64,000 nucleotides of DNA from Streptomyces sp. 35G-GA-8 (GTDB lineage Bacteria; Actinomycetota; Actinomycetes; Streptomycetales; Streptomycetaceae): the NCBI RefSeq assembly GCF_023534745.1, contig NZ_JAMHJQ010000015.1:26564-90563 (forward strand). The letters run 5' to 3'. Of this stretch, positions 42,513-52,167 are shown in pieces. The notes under the pieces are model-generated. The model did not search any database and was not told the origin of the DNA. It saw only the letters and a program-made list of their open reading frames with translations. Each line of letters starts with the position of its first letter. Position 1 is the first letter of the stretch. The translations under genes were made by a program, and so were the position numbers.

Positions 42513-42525
42513 AATCAAAATGATT
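42513..42525. promoter_or_regulatory. AT-rich palindrome in the GH39/SRPBCC divergent promoter
   Basis: AATCA-AAA-TGATT lies 65 bp upstream of the GH39 ATG and 28 bp upstream of the divergent SRPBCC ATG. It is very AT-rich for the genome, so it is a likely operator or -10 region element. Confidence 0.45.
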
Positions 42526-42553
42526 GATATATCCATCCCCTACATTGGGGGCC

Positions 42554-43051
42554 ATGTACTCGACGCGAGTCTCCCGGCGCGTGAACGCGCCCCGCGCCGC
42601 CGTCTACCGGGCACTGCTCGACGCGGACGCGATCGCGCGATGGCGGGTGCCTGATGGCATGACCAGCCGCGTACACACGTTCGACCCCCGCGAGGGCGGC
42701 ACGTTCCGTGTCTCACTCACCTACGACGAGCCCACCGGGAGCGGCAAGTCGGGCGCGGGCACCGACACGTACCACGGTCACTTCGCGCGGCTCGTGCCCG
42801 ACGAGCAGGTGACCGAGGTGTTCGCGTTCGAGACGGCGGAGACCCGCCTCGGCGGCACGATGACGATGACGACCACACTCACCGACGCGGACGCGGACGG
42901 CGCGACGGATGTTCTGATCGTGCACGAGGGAATTCCCGACGATGTGCCCGCCGCCGACAACGAGCTGGGCACCCGCATGGCCTTGGCGAATCTCGCCCGG
43001 CTGGTCGAGACGGACGAGCGCCAGGAAGGCGGGAACGCGAGGCCCGAGTAG
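42554..43051 (+). CDS. SRPBCC/AHSA1-family protein
   Basis: A 165-residue START-like (Aha1-type) protein: VSRRVNAPRAAVYRALLDADAIARWRVPDGM at the N-terminus, FDPREGGTFRVSLTYD, and the C-terminal helix GTRMALANLARLVE. These small hydrophobic-pocket proteins bind lipids, metabolites or toxic compounds; the ligand is unknown. GGGGG lies before the ATG at 42554. A TTG ten codons upstream is in frame but overlaps the palindrome. Confidence 0.88.
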   Translation: MYSTRVSRRVNAPRAAVYRALLDADAIARWRVPDGMTSRVHTFDPREGGTFRVSLTYDEPTGSGKSGAGTDTYHGHFARLVPDEQVTEVFAFETAETRLGGTMTMTTTLTDADADGATDVLIVHEGIPDDVPAADNELGTRMALANLARLVETDERQEGGNARPE

Positions 43052-43075
43052 GCGACCCGGCGGCAGCCGATCGTC

Positions 43076-43103
43076 TCGCGTCCGCAGCGTCGCGTCCGCA
43101 GCG
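43076..43103. repeat. 14-bp tandem duplication in a convergent gap
   Basis: TCGCGTCCGCAGCG occurs twice in tandem between the SRPBCC stop and the glucarate dehydratase stop. It is followed by a second short direct repeat of GACTCGG. No function is evident. Confidence 0.6.
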
Positions 43104-43129
43104 TCACGGACTCGGCTCACCGACTCGGG

Positions 43130-44458
43130 TCAGCGCGCCAGACAGGGACGCTTGCTGTCGAAGGTCCAGTCGCTCACCAGGTAGCGCATCCCGACGGCGT
43201 CGTCACGTCCCGAGAGCCCCTTCGCCAGGTAGAGCTCATGGGCCGCGAGCAGCCGGTCCATGTCGAGGCGGACACCGAGTCCCGGGGTGTCGTCGACCGC
43301 GACCGCGCCGTCGGCGATCCGCGGGGCTTCGACGGTCAGGCGTTCCAGGCCCTCCTGCCAGATCCAGTGCGTGTCCAGCGCGTTGTAATCACCGGGGGCC
43401 GCGGCTCCGCAGTGGGCCATCATGGCGAGGGAGATGTCGAAGTGGTTGTTGGAATGGCACCCCCATGTCAGCCCCGTCGCGTCGCACAGCTGGGCCACCC
43501 GCACCGACCCCTGCATGGTCCAGAAGTGCGGGTCAGCGAGCGGGATGTCGACGGACCGCAGCGCCAGCGCGTGGCTGAGCTGGCGCCAGTCGGTCGCGAT
43601 CATGTTGGTGGCGGTGGGCAGCGCGGTGGCGCGGCGGAACTCCGCGAGGATCTCCCGGCCCGAGTAGCCGCTCTCGGCTCCGCAGGGGTCCTCGGCGTAG
43701 GCGAGCGTGCCGACCAGGGGCCGGCACAGCTCGACGGCTTCCCGCAGCGACCAGGCACCGTTGGGATCGAGGGTGATCCGCGCCTCCGGGAAGCGTTCCT
43801 TGAGCGCCCGTACCGCCTTGACCTCCTCCGCACCCGCCAGCACACCGCCCTTGAGCTTGAAGTCGCGAAAGCCGTAGCGCGCGTACGTGGCCTCCGCCTG
43901 GCGGACGATCGCTTCCGGGGTCAGCGCCTCCTCGCGGCGGATCCGGTACCACTCCACGGCGGAGTCGGGCTCGCGGACGTACTCCAGGTCGGTCCTGCCG
44001 GGGTCGCCCACGTAGAACAGATAGCCGAGCACCCGCACGGAATCGCGCTGCTTGCCATCGCCGAGCAGTGCGGCGACGGGTACGTCCAGATGCTGGCCCA
44101 GCAGATCGAGCAGTCCGGATTCGACGGCCGTGACGGCGTGCACCGCGGTACGCAGGTCGAAGGTCTGCTCGCCCCGCCCGTGGTCGTCACGGCCGCCGAA
44201 CCGCTCCCCCATGGCACGCAGGACGCGCTTGTAGTCGCCCACCCGCGCACCGACGACGAGGGATTCCGCCTCGCGCAGGGTGCGGGTGATCTCCTCGCCC
44301 CCCGGCACCTCGCCCAGCCCGGTCCGGCCCTGGGAGTCCTCGACGACCAGGACGTTGCGGGTGAAGTACGGGGCGTGCGCGCCGGAGAGGTTGAGCAGCA
44401 TGGAGTCACGGCCCGCCACCGGATACACGGAGAAGCGAGTGACGACGGGTTGGCTCAT
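43130..44458 (-). CDS. gudD: Glucarate dehydratase
   Basis: A 442-residue enolase-superfamily enzyme converting D-glucarate (and L-idarate) to 5-keto-4-deoxy-D-glucarate. The KxK base is in FRDFKLKGG, metal ligands in TLDPNGAWS and [18 protein letters not shown], and the His base in [27 protein letters not shown] near the C-terminus is diagnostic of the family. GAAGGA lies before the ATG. It is 16 bp downstream of the GntP-type permease, forming a two-gene operon. Confidence 0.95.
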   Translation of the reverse strand: MSQPVVTRFSVYPVAGRDSMLLNLSGAHAPYFTRNVLVVEDSQGRTGLGEVPGGEEITRTLREAESLVVGARVGDYKRVLRAMGERFGGRDDHGRGEQTFDLRTAVHAVTAVESGLLDLLGQHLDVPVAALLGDGKQRDSVRVLGYLFYVGDPGRTDLEYVREPDSAVEWYRIRREEALTPEAIVRQAEATYARYGFRDFKLKGGVLAGAEEVKAVRALKERFPEARITLDPNGAWSLREAVELCRPLVGTLAYAEDPCGAESGYSGREILAEFRRATALPTATNMIATDWRQLSHALALRSVDIPLADPHFWTMQGSVRVAQLCDATGLTWGCHSNNHFDISLAMMAHCGAAAPGDYNALDTHWIWQEGLERLTVEAPRIADGAVAVDDTPGLGVRLDMDRLLAAHELYLAKGLSGRDDAVGMRYLVSDWTFDSKRPCLAR

Positions 44459-44474
44459 GACATGAATCCTTCGT

Positions 44475-45812
44475 TCAGAGGTTGAGGGCGTTCAGGACGC
44501 GTTCCAGGACCAGGACGCCCCCGAGGCCGAGGACGGCGAGCACGGTCGTATAGGAGGTGCGTACCTTGATCGCCTCGATGACCGACAGGTTGAAGTACTC
44601 CTTGAACATCCAGAAGCCCGGGTCGTTGACGTGCGAGAAGGCGATCGAGCCACAGGAGACGGCGAGCACCATGATCTCGGGAGCGATCCCGCTGCCCGCG
44701 ACCAGTGGCAGTACGACACCGGATGCCGTGACGACGGCGACCGTCGCCGACCCCAGGGCCACCCGGAGGATCACGGCGACGAGCCAGGCGAGGATGATCG
44801 GCGAGATGGACCAGCCCTCGGTCACATCCTTGATGTAGTCCGATATCCCGCCGTCGACGAGGACCTGCTTGAAGGCGCCGCCGGCCCCGATCACCAGCAG
44901 GATCATCGCCATCGCCTGCGCGGCCCCACGACAGGAGGCGGCGACCTCGTCCAGGCTCCGGCCGATCCGGGGCCCGAAGGCCCAGACCGCGACGAGCAGT
45001 GTCAGCAGCAGCGCGACCGGCGCCGAACCGACGAACTCGACGACATGCACGACGGGAGTCCTCGCCGAGGTGACCATGTCGGTCACGGCGGCCCCCGCGA
45101 TCAGCACCACGGGCAGCAGCGCGACCGCCAGCGACCAGCCGGTGCCCGGCATCTCCTCGTCCTCGAAGACCCGCTCGCTCACCAGGCCCTTGGGCACGGA
45201 GGGGTTCATCGCCCGGACGAACGGCAGCCTCGGCCACACCAGCGCGATGAGCGCGCCGATGGGGACCGCGATGAACAGGCCGTAGAACAGGGTCAGTCCG
45301 ACGGAGGCGTGAAAGGCCGAGGCCACCGCCGTCGGGCCGGGATGCGGCGGCAGGAAGCTGTGCATCGTGGAGAGGGCGATGGACATCGGCAGCCCGACCC
45401 ACAGCAGATTCGACCGGGTGACCCGCACGAGCGTGAAGGCGACGGGCACGATGATGACGAAGGCGACCTCGTAGAACATCGTGACGCCGATGAGCATGGC
45501 CGTCAGCACCATGGCCACCTGCACCCCACGCGGCCCGCAGACGGCGAGCAGCTTGGACGCGATGCGCTGGGCGGCACCGGAGTCCCCCATCACCCGGCCG
45601 ACCATGGCACCGAGCCCGATGGTGAGCATCGTGTCGCCGATCTGCCCACCGATGCCCTCGGAGAGGACATCCGGTATCTCCGCCACGGGAATCCCCCGCA
45701 CCAGCGCGACGCAGACGGCCACGAGGAGGAGGGCGGCGAAGCCGTTCAGTCTGAGCTTCGTCATGAGGAAGAGCAGGACCAAAACGCTGATGCCGACTAC
45801 GACAAGTGGCAT
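44475..45812 (-). CDS. GntP-family gluconate/sugar-acid permease
   Basis: A 445-residue membrane protein with about 12-14 helices. The family hallmarks are [38 protein letters not shown] and [21 protein letters not shown]. It should import a sugar acid by proton symport. Coupling to gudD suggests glucarate or galactarate rather than gluconate. AAAGGGGAA precedes the ATG. Twin operator-like boxes lie about 100 bp upstream. Confidence 0.93.
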   Translation of the reverse strand: MPLVVVGISVLVLLFLMTKLRLNGFAALLLVAVCVALVRGIPVAEIPDVLSEGIGGQIGDTMLTIGLGAMVGRVMGDSGAAQRIASKLLAVCGPRGVQVAMVLTAMLIGVTMFYEVAFVIIVPVAFTLVRVTRSNLLWVGLPMSIALSTMHSFLPPHPGPTAVASAFHASVGLTLFYGLFIAVPIGALIALVWPRLPFVRAMNPSVPKGLVSERVFEDEEMPGTGWSLAVALLPVVLIAGAAVTDMVTSARTPVVHVVEFVGSAPVALLLTLLVAVWAFGPRIGRSLDEVAASCRGAAQAMAMILLVIGAGGAFKQVLVDGGISDYIKDVTEGWSISPIILAWLVAVILRVALGSATVAVVTASGVVLPLVAGSGIAPEIMVLAVSCGSIAFSHVNDPGFWMFKEYFNLSVIEAIKVRTSYTTVLAVLGLGGVLVLERVLNALNL

Positions 45813-45905
45813 GGATCAGTTCCCCTTTGAACTGTGCTCTCAACTGCGCGCCCGCGTGCCCGTGCTGTCTCCCTCACCCCCCACGTGTCCCCTCCGACGA
45901 ACGAG

Positions 45906-45940
45906 GTCTCCATATAAAGACAACGTCTACGTATAGAGAC
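45906..45940. promoter_or_regulatory. Twin GTCT-N8-AGAC boxes upstream of the gntP-gudD operon
   Basis: GTCTCCATATAAAGAC (45906-45921) and GTCTACGTATAGAGAC (45925-45940) are two 16-bp dyads of the same design (GTCT-N3-TAT-N2-AGAC), 19 bp apart. They sit in an AT-rich island 94-128 bp before the permease ATG. No regulator gene is adjacent. The remainder of 45813-46138 shows no gene. Confidence 0.65.
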
Positions 45941-46138
45941 GGAGACTAGATATGAAAACGCCGACGGGTCAATGGGTATGCACCGACTGGATTGACCAAC
46001 GGCCCATGCCGCGAAGCGGGGGCGCACGTCGGCGTCACGACGTGGACGAGCGGACAGGCGGGTACCGTTCGAGTCCGTGGGGGGGGGCGCCCGCCACGGT
46101 GTTGCCGAGGGAACTACTCGGGCCGACGAAGCCGCACG

Positions 46139-47467
46139 TCAGTTGCCTTTTGCAGCAGGCTCCAGGATCGCCACGCACTCCACGTGGTGCGTCATCGGGA
46201 AGAAGTCGAACGCCCGCAGCGTGCGCGGGCGGTAGCCGCCCTCTCGGAAGTACGCCAGGTCACGGGCGAGGGCTGCCGGGTCGCAGGCCACGTAGGCGAT
46301 GCGGCGGGCGCCCAGGTCCGAGAGGTGTGTGACCGTCTGCTTGCCCGCGCCCGCGCGGGGTGGGTCCAGGACGATGAGGTCCGTTTCGGTGATTCGGGTG
46401 CGCGGCAGGACCTGGTCGACCTTGCCCTGTTCGATGCGGACCCGGGGCAGGTCCTGGAGGTTGTGCCTGGCGTCCTCGACCGCGCGTTTGCCGGATTCGA
46501 TGCCGAGCACCGCGCCGGTCTCACCGACGCGCTCCGCGATCGCCCCGGCGAACAGGCCCACCCCGCAGTAGAGATCGAGCGCCGTCTCGCCCTTCCTCGG
46601 CATCAGGCCCTGCATCACGGCCTCCACCAGCAGCTGCGGCGCCTGCGGGTGGACCTGCCAGAAGCCGCCCATGCCGACGCGGTACGTACGGCCGTCCGCG
46701 CGCTCGCGGACGAAGGCGCGGCCGTGGACCCGGTGCACTCCCCCGTCGCGCTCGTCCACTCGCAGGACGGACACCGGCTTGTCCAGCTCCACCAGTGGCA
46801 GCCGGCCGCCCTCGCGCGGGGTGAGGATCACCTGTCGGTCGCCGGAGCCCGAGGCCGCGATCGCCTCGACCGTGGCGATCTGCGGCCACTCGCGCCGCTC
46901 CACGCCCAGTTCGCTGACGCCTTCCGTGGCGATCATGCAGTGCTCGACCGGCTCCACCTCGTGCGACCGGTGCTTGCGCAGCCCCGCGCGACCGTCCTTG
47001 TCGATCGCGTACTGCACGCGCGAGCGCCAGGCAGGCACCTCGCCCGCGGGCAGCTTGTCGCCGGGGGCGGGCATGACCGTACCGTCCCAGCCCGCCTCCT
47101 CCGGGGTGAGGCCCGCGAGCCGCTGGAGCTGTTCGGCGATGACCTCGCCCTTGAAACGCCGTTGCGCGCCCGGCTTCGCGTGCTGCCAGTCGCAGCCGCC
47201 GCACCGGCCGGGGCCCGCGTACGGGCACGGGGCCTCGACCCGGTCCTTCGACGGCTCGATGATCTTCACCGCGTCGGCGCGGAGATAGCGGGAGTCCTCC
47301 TCCCCCTCCGTCACCCGCGCGACGATCTTCTCGCCGGGCAGTGCGTGCCGTACGAAGAGCACACGGCCCCCGGCGGTACGGGCGATGCAGTGGCCGCCAT
47401 GGGCGACGGGGCCCACCTCAACCTCGTACTCCTCCCCGATCAGCGAAGCCTTCGGTTCTGTTGACAT
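46139..47467 (-). CDS. TRAM-domain class I RNA (uracil-5-) methyltransferase, TrmA/RumA type
   Basis: A 442-residue enzyme that methylates C5 of a uracil in rRNA or tRNA. An N-terminal TRAM domain (EVEVGPVAHGGHCIAR, residues 14-70) is followed by Cys-rich CPYAGPGRCGGCDWQH, probable iron-sulfur ligands. The Rossmann SAM domain has LDLYCGVGLFAGAI, LIVLDPPRAGAG, and the catalytic Cys in YVACDPAALARDL. The ATG at 47465-47467 follows the minisatellite described separately. It is probably transcribed with, or just after, the KimA-type gene upstream. Confidence 0.93.
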   Translation of the reverse strand: MSTEPKASLIGEEYEVEVGPVAHGGHCIARTAGGRVLFVRHALPGEKIVARVTEGEEDSRYLRADAVKIIEPSKDRVEAPCPYAGPGRCGGCDWQHAKPGAQRRFKGEVIAEQLQRLAGLTPEEAGWDGTVMPAPGDKLPAGEVPAWRSRVQYAIDKDGRAGLRKHRSHEVEPVEHCMIATEGVSELGVERREWPQIATVEAIAASGSGDRQVILTPREGGRLPLVELDKPVSVLRVDERDGGVHRVHGRAFVRERADGRTYRVGMGGFWQVHPQAPQLLVEAVMQGLMPRKGETALDLYCGVGLFAGAIAERVGETGAVLGIESGKRAVEDARHNLQDLPRVRIEQGKVDQVLPRTRITETDLIVLDPPRAGAGKQTVTHLSDLGARRIAYVACDPAALARDLAYFREGGYRPRTLRAFDFFPMTHHVECVAILEPAAKGN

Positions 47468-47504
47468 GGGAGGTGGCTCCAAAAGATCAGAGGTGAAGAG
47501 GAAA

Positions 47505-47569
47505 GGGTGGGTACAAGGGGTGGGTACAAGGGGTGCGTGGCAGGGGTGGGTGGCAGCGGTGGGTAGGGC
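47505..47569. repeat. Five-unit 13-bp G-rich minisatellite
   Basis: Units GGGTGGGTACAAG (twice), GGGTGCGTGGCAG, GGGTGGGTGGCAG and a last diverged CGGTGGGTAGGGC, each 13 bp, cover 47505-47569. The plus strand has closely spaced G3-G4 runs with 1- and 5-nt loops, a good G-quadruplex candidate. It fills the gap between the KimA-type gene stop (47587) and the methyltransferase ATG (47467). Confidence 0.85.
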
Positions 47570-47586
47570 CGCGACAGCCCACCAGT

Positions 47587-49638
47587 CTACGTGCCCTTCC
47601 CGTCCGGCTCCTTCGGCCGCGAATCCACCGGACCGCGCCTGACCGCGCCCGGCGCCACATACGCCGCGCGCCTCTTCGCCCGCTTCTTCGCCAGCTCCGA
47701 GGACTCCAGCTGGTACGGCACCGACGTCACCATCACCCCCGGGGTGAAGAGCAGCCGCCCCTTGAGCCGCAGCGCGCTCTGGTTGTGCAGCAGATGCTCG
47801 TACCAGCGGCCGACCACATACTCCGGGATATAGACGCTCACCGCGTCGCGCGGATTCTCCGAGCGCAGACCGCGTACGTACTCGATCACCGGCCGGGTGA
47901 TCTCGCGGTACGGGGAGTCGAGGATCTTCAGCGGTACGTTGATGCCGCGCCGCTCCCACTCCTCTCTGAGCTGCTTCGTCTCCGCCGGGTCGACATTGAT
48001 GCTGAGCGCCTCCAGGGTGTCCGAGCGCATCAGCTTGGCGTAACCGAGGGCGCGCAGCGTGGGCTTGTGGACCTTGGAGACCAGCACGATCGAATGCACC
48101 CGGGACGGCCGGACGCTGTCGTCGGACGGTCCCTCGGCGGCGGCGATCTCCGCCGAGACCCGGTCGTAGTGCTTACGGATCGCGGTCATCGTCCCGTAGA
48201 AGATCACCATGCCGAGGAGCGCGACCCAGGCGCCATGGGTGAACTTGGTCGCCAGCACGACCACCAGCACCAGACCGGTGAAGAAGGCGCCGAAGGTGTT
48301 GATCGCGCGGGACCGGATCATATGGCGGCGCTTGGCCGGGTCCCGCTCGGTCCGCAGATGGCGGTTCCAGTGCCGGACCATGCCGGTCTGGCTGAGTGTG
48401 AAGGAGACGAACACACCGACGATATAGAGCTGGATCAGCCGGGTGGAGTCCGCGCCGTAGAGACCGACGAGCAGCGCGGCGGCGCCGGCCAGCACCACGA
48501 TGCCGTTGGAGAAGGCCAGCCGGTCACCGCGGGTGAGCAGCTGGCGCGGCAGATAGCGGTCCTGGGCAAGGATCGAGCCGAGCACCGGGAAGCCGTTGTA
48601 CGCGGTGTTGGCGGCCAGGAAGAGGACCAGCGCGGTGGCCGCGGCGAGCAGGACGAACAGGAACGTGCCGCTGCCGAAGACGGCGGCGGCGACCTGCGAG
48701 ATGACCGGGTTCTGCACATAGCCCGAGCCGACCGGGACTCCGTCGCGGAGCAGGTCCGTGCCGGGCGACTCCGCCATCTTCACATCGGTGGCCATGGCCA
48801 GGGCGATGATGCCGCAGAACATCGTGACGGCGAGGCCGCCCATCAGGGCGAGGGTCGTCGCCGCGTTCCTGCTCTTCGGCTTGCGGAAGGCCGGGACGCC
48901 ATTGCTGATCGCCTCGACACCGGTCAGCGCGGCGCAGCCGGAGGAGAAGGCGCGCAGCAGCAGGAAGACCAGCGCGAAGCCCGCCAGGCCCTGATGCTCG
49001 GCCTTGATCTCGAAGCCGGAGGTCGGGGCGCGCATGGTTTCGTTGAGCACGAGTCCCCGGAACGCGCCCCAGATGATCATGAGGAAGACCCCGCCGACGA
49101 AGACATACGTCGGGATCGCGAAGAGCTTGCCCGACTCCCGTACCCCGCGCAGATTCATCAGCGTGAGCAGCACGATTATCCCGATGGCGCAGAGAACCTT
49201 GTTCTCCACCACGAAGGGGATCGCGGACCCGAGGTTCTCCACACCGGAGGAGATCGACACCGCCACGGTCAGTACGTAGTCGACGAGCAGCGCGCTGGCG
49301 ACGGTGAGGCCGGCCTTGGGGCCGAGGTTGGTGTTGGCGACCTCGTAGTCGCCGCCGCCGCTCGGGTAGGCGTGCACGTTCTGCCGGTACGACGCGACGA
49401 CCGTGAACATCAGGACCACGACGGCCAGCGCGATCCACGGGCTGAAGTGGTAGGCCGACACACCCGCGATGGACAGGACGAGGAGGACTTCTCCCGGCGC
49501 GTACGCCACCGAGGACAGCGGGTCGGAGGCGAAGACGGGCAGGGCGATGCGCTTGGGGAGAAGGGTCTCCCCAAGCCTGTCGCTACGCAGCGCCCGCCCG
49601 ATCAGGATCCGTTTGGGCACGTCGGTCAGTTTGGACAC
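47587..49638 (-). CDS. KimA-type APC-superfamily potassium importer
   Basis: A 683-residue APC transporter with about 12 helices and a long cytosolic C-terminal domain, starting at GTG (VSKLTDVPKRILIG). From memory of B. subtilis KimA (formerly YdaO), shared segments include SDPLSSVAYAPGE, SYRQNVHAYPSGGGDYEVAN, AFSSGCAALTGVEAISNGVPAF, and RWYEHLLHNQSALRLKGRLLF near the end. KimA is a high-affinity K+ symporter inhibited by c-di-AMP. Neighbouring TrkA-like and Kdp genes support a potassium role. NCBI-style annotations usually say APC family permease or amino-acid permease. The K+ assignment remains an inference. Confidence 0.85.
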   Translation of the reverse strand: MSKLTDVPKRILIGRALRSDRLGETLLPKRIALPVFASDPLSSVAYAPGEVLLVLSIAGVSAYHFSPWIALAVVVLMFTVVASYRQNVHAYPSGGGDYEVANTNLGPKAGLTVASALLVDYVLTVAVSISSGVENLGSAIPFVVENKVLCAIGIIVLLTLMNLRGVRESGKLFAIPTYVFVGGVFLMIIWGAFRGLVLNETMRAPTSGFEIKAEHQGLAGFALVFLLLRAFSSGCAALTGVEAISNGVPAFRKPKSRNAATTLALMGGLAVTMFCGIIALAMATDVKMAESPGTDLLRDGVPVGSGYVQNPVISQVAAAVFGSGTFLFVLLAAATALVLFLAANTAYNGFPVLGSILAQDRYLPRQLLTRGDRLAFSNGIVVLAGAAALLVGLYGADSTRLIQLYIVGVFVSFTLSQTGMVRHWNRHLRTERDPAKRRHMIRSRAINTFGAFFTGLVLVVVLATKFTHGAWVALLGMVIFYGTMTAIRKHYDRVSAEIAAAEGPSDDSVRPSRVHSIVLVSKVHKPTLRALGYAKLMRSDTLEALSINVDPAETKQLREEWERRGINVPLKILDSPYREITRPVIEYVRGLRSENPRDAVSVYIPEYVVGRWYEHLLHNQSALRLKGRLLFTPGVMVTSVPYQLESSELAKKRAKRRAAYVAPGAVRRGPVDSRPKEPDGKGT

Positions 49639-49728
49639 GAAGGGATCGTATGCGTTCGAACAAGACAGTGTGCGGGCACCACCCCCCACCTGCGGCCCGG
49701 CATGTCGACGGGCCGCCGGCGGGTGCTG

Positions 49729-51888
49729 TCACGGGGTGAGGATGAGGGTGCGCCGCGCGCTCGCTCCCGAGCTGTTCCCCGCGTACAGGTCGATGCGTCC
49801 GGGCTCCACGAGGAAGCGGCCCGCCGGGTCGTTCGTCCAGAACCCGAGGTCATCGGCGCCGAGCCGGAACCGCACCACGGTGCTTTCCCCCGCGCCGAGC
49901 GTGACGCGCCGAAAGCCGCGAAGGCGCCGCACCGGCTGGACGACCGATGCCGCCCGGTCCCGCACATAGAGCTGTACGACCTCATCGCCCGCGCGCTGCC
50001 CGGTGTTCCGTACGGCGACCGTCACCTCCACCTCGGCGCCGCTCGACAGCTCCCCGACGCCGATGTCATCGCGGCTCGGCCGCGGCTCACCGATCTCGAA
50101 GTCCGTATAGCTGAGGCCGAACCCGAACGGGAACCGCGGTCCGCGCCCGACATCCAGATAGGACGAGGTGAACGGCGCTCCCGGGCCGTCCGGTTCGGAC
50201 GGGCGGCCGGTGTTCTCGTGGTTGTGGTAGACGGGGATCTGCCCCACCGAGCGCGGAAAGCTCACCGGCAGCTTGGCTCCCGGGTTGACCTCGCCGAACA
50301 GCACATCGGCGAGCGCGTGACCGGCCTCGATGCCCAGATGCCAGGAGGCCAGCACGGCGGGCGCCAGATCGATCCAGCCGTCGACGGTCAGCGGACGCCC
50401 GCCGACGAGTACGACGACGAACGGCCGGCCCGTCGCCGCGATCGCCCGGATCAGCTCCTCCTGGCCGGCGGGCAGCGAAATGTCGCTGCGCGACGACGCC
50501 TCTCCGCTCAGCTCGGTGGGCTCGCCGGCCACCACCACGGTCAGATCGGCGGAGCGCGCCGCCGCCACGGCCGCCTCGCGGTCCCGCGCGTGCCGGACGA
50601 CGGCGGTGTCCGGGAGGGCCGCCCGTACGCCGTCGAGGACGGTGACCGCGGGGAAGCGGGTCGCGCCCGGCCCCGACCAGGTGCCGTGCAGATCGGTGGA
50701 GTCCGCGAACGGGCCGACCACGGCGACCGACGAGAGCCCCCGGCTCAGCGGCAGCGTCGACCCCTCGTTCTTGAGCAGCACCACGCACCGGCCCGCGGTC
50801 TCCCGGGCCGCCGCCCGGCTCTCCTCGGTCGGCCCGGTCAGCGCGGCGTCCTCGTCCACGTACGGCCGCTCGAACAGCCCGAGGCGGAACTTCAGCCGCA
50901 GCACCCGCGCCACGGCGTCGTCGAGACGCCCGGCCGAGAGCGCCCCGCCGCTCAGCAACTCCCGTCCGTGGTCGGCGAGATCCGTGCTGACCATCTCCAT
51001 GTCGAGGCCCGCCTCGAACGCGAGCCCGGCGGCGGTCCCGGCGTCCTCGGCGAAGCCGTGCGCCATCAGCTCATGGACCCCGGTCCAGTCGCTCACCACG
51101 ACGCCGTCGAATCCCCACTCCCCTTTGAGGATGTCGGAGAGCAGATGCGGGTGGGCGTGGGCCGGGACACCGCTGACGGTGTTGAAGGCGGCCATCACCG
51201 TCGCCGCGCCCGCTTCCACGGCGGCCTTGAACGGCGGCAGATAGAGATTGCGCAGGCGCTGCTCGGAGACATCGACGGTGTTGTAGTCACGGCCGCCCTC
51301 GGCGCCTCCGTACGCGGCGAAGTGCTTGGCGCAGGCGGCGATCCGGTGCGGATCGCGGAGGTCGCCGCCCTGGTGGCCGCGGACCTTGGCCGCCGCGAAC
51401 GCGGCCGTCAGATACGGGTCCTCGCCGCAGCTCTCCGCGATCCGTCCCCAGCGCGGATCGCGGGTGACGTCCATCATCGGCGCGAACGTCCAGTGCACCC
51501 CGTTGGACCGGCTCTCGCGTGCCGCCACCTCGCCGTCCCGCTCGGCGACCGCCGGATCGAAGCTCGCCGCCTGCGCGAGCGGGATCGGGAAGGTGGTCCA
51601 GAAGCCGTGGATCACATCGAAACCGAAGAGCAGCGGGATGCCGAGCCGTGACTCCTCGACGGCGATGCGCTGGAGGGTGTTGGTGTGCGCGGCGCCGTAC
51701 AGATTGAGTACGGAGCCGAGCACCCCCTCGCGGGCCGCGGTCTCGATGAGATGGTTCTGCCCGCCGCCGGGGCCGGTGTCCCCGGTCCAGGCCAGCTGCT
51801 GGAGCTGGCCCAGCTTCTCCGCGTCCGTCATCCGGGCCAGCAACTCCGCGACGCGCGGGTCGTAGTTACGGTCCTGTTCCTGGTCCAT
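49729..51888 (-). CDS. GH3 beta-glycosidase (beta-glucosidase/xylosidase type)
   Basis: A 719-residue GH3 enzyme. It has an N-terminal barrel (FGFDVIHGFWTTFPIP, WTFAPMMDVTRDPRWGR, KHFAAYGGAEGGRDYN, with nucleophile Asp in VVVSDWTG), a middle alpha/beta sandwich (CVVLLKNEGSTLPLS, VVVAGEPTELSGE) and a C-terminal fibronectin-III-like domain (VTVAVRNTGQRAGDEVVQLYVRD). No signal peptide is seen, so it is likely intracellular. ATG 51886-51888 is chosen because upstream frames run into the hairpin region. It stands between the KimA-type and TrkA genes, apart from other sugar genes. Confidence 0.93.
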   Translation of the reverse strand: MDQEQDRNYDPRVAELLARMTDAEKLGQLQQLAWTGDTGPGGGQNHLIETAAREGVLGSVLNLYGAAHTNTLQRIAVEESRLGIPLLFGFDVIHGFWTTFPIPLAQAASFDPAVAERDGEVAARESRSNGVHWTFAPMMDVTRDPRWGRIAESCGEDPYLTAAFAAAKVRGHQGGDLRDPHRIAACAKHFAAYGGAEGGRDYNTVDVSEQRLRNLYLPPFKAAVEAGAATVMAAFNTVSGVPAHAHPHLLSDILKGEWGFDGVVVSDWTGVHELMAHGFAEDAGTAAGLAFEAGLDMEMVSTDLADHGRELLSGGALSAGRLDDAVARVLRLKFRLGLFERPYVDEDAALTGPTEESRAAARETAGRCVVLLKNEGSTLPLSRGLSSVAVVGPFADSTDLHGTWSGPGATRFPAVTVLDGVRAALPDTAVVRHARDREAAVAAARSADLTVVVAGEPTELSGEASSRSDISLPAGQEELIRAIAATGRPFVVVLVGGRPLTVDGWIDLAPAVLASWHLGIEAGHALADVLFGEVNPGAKLPVSFPRSVGQIPVYHNHENTGRPSEPDGPGAPFTSSYLDVGRGPRFPFGFGLSYTDFEIGEPRPSRDDIGVGELSSGAEVEVTVAVRNTGQRAGDEVVQLYVRDRAASVVQPVRRLRGFRRVTLGAGESTVVRFRLGADDLGFWTNDPAGRFLVEPGRIDLYAGNSSGASARRTLILTP

Positions 51889-51942
51889 GCTCCGCGTCCC
51901 CACATGCCTGGAAGTGATGAGGTGTCGCCGCCACGGTACGGA

Positions 51943-52001
51943 TGCCCCGTCTACCCGCCGCCGGTGATCCGTACCCCCTCCGGCGGCGGGTAGACGGGGC
52001 A
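51943..52001. repeat. Perfect 22-bp inverted repeat in a divergent gap
   Basis: Arms at 51943-51964 and 51980-52001 are exact complements with a 15-nt loop. The region (51889-52222, 334 bp) lies between divergent GH3 and trkA-like genes, so neither gene needs a terminator here. It may be a leftover terminator, a DNA-binding site or a small RNA. The rest of the gap shows only the leader-like ORF listed next. Confidence 0.85.
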
Positions 52002-52167
52002 CACGCCTGATCTCCCGTTCCTGGTTGCCGATACGGTGGGCGTGAGCGCGGACGAGGGCGACATCCCCGGCACCGCTCGGGCCCATGACCGGCTGCCGTC
52101 GGCGCGTGGTGCCCCGCGGGCCGTCAAGTGCCCGCAACGTGTTGCCCGGCGAGCCGAGAGAAGAGAC

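Noticed and set aside
47533-51651. 1372-codon plus-strand frame
   Set aside because: Antisense to the KimA-type and GH3 genes; composition is that of a frame shadow and no domain motif is present.
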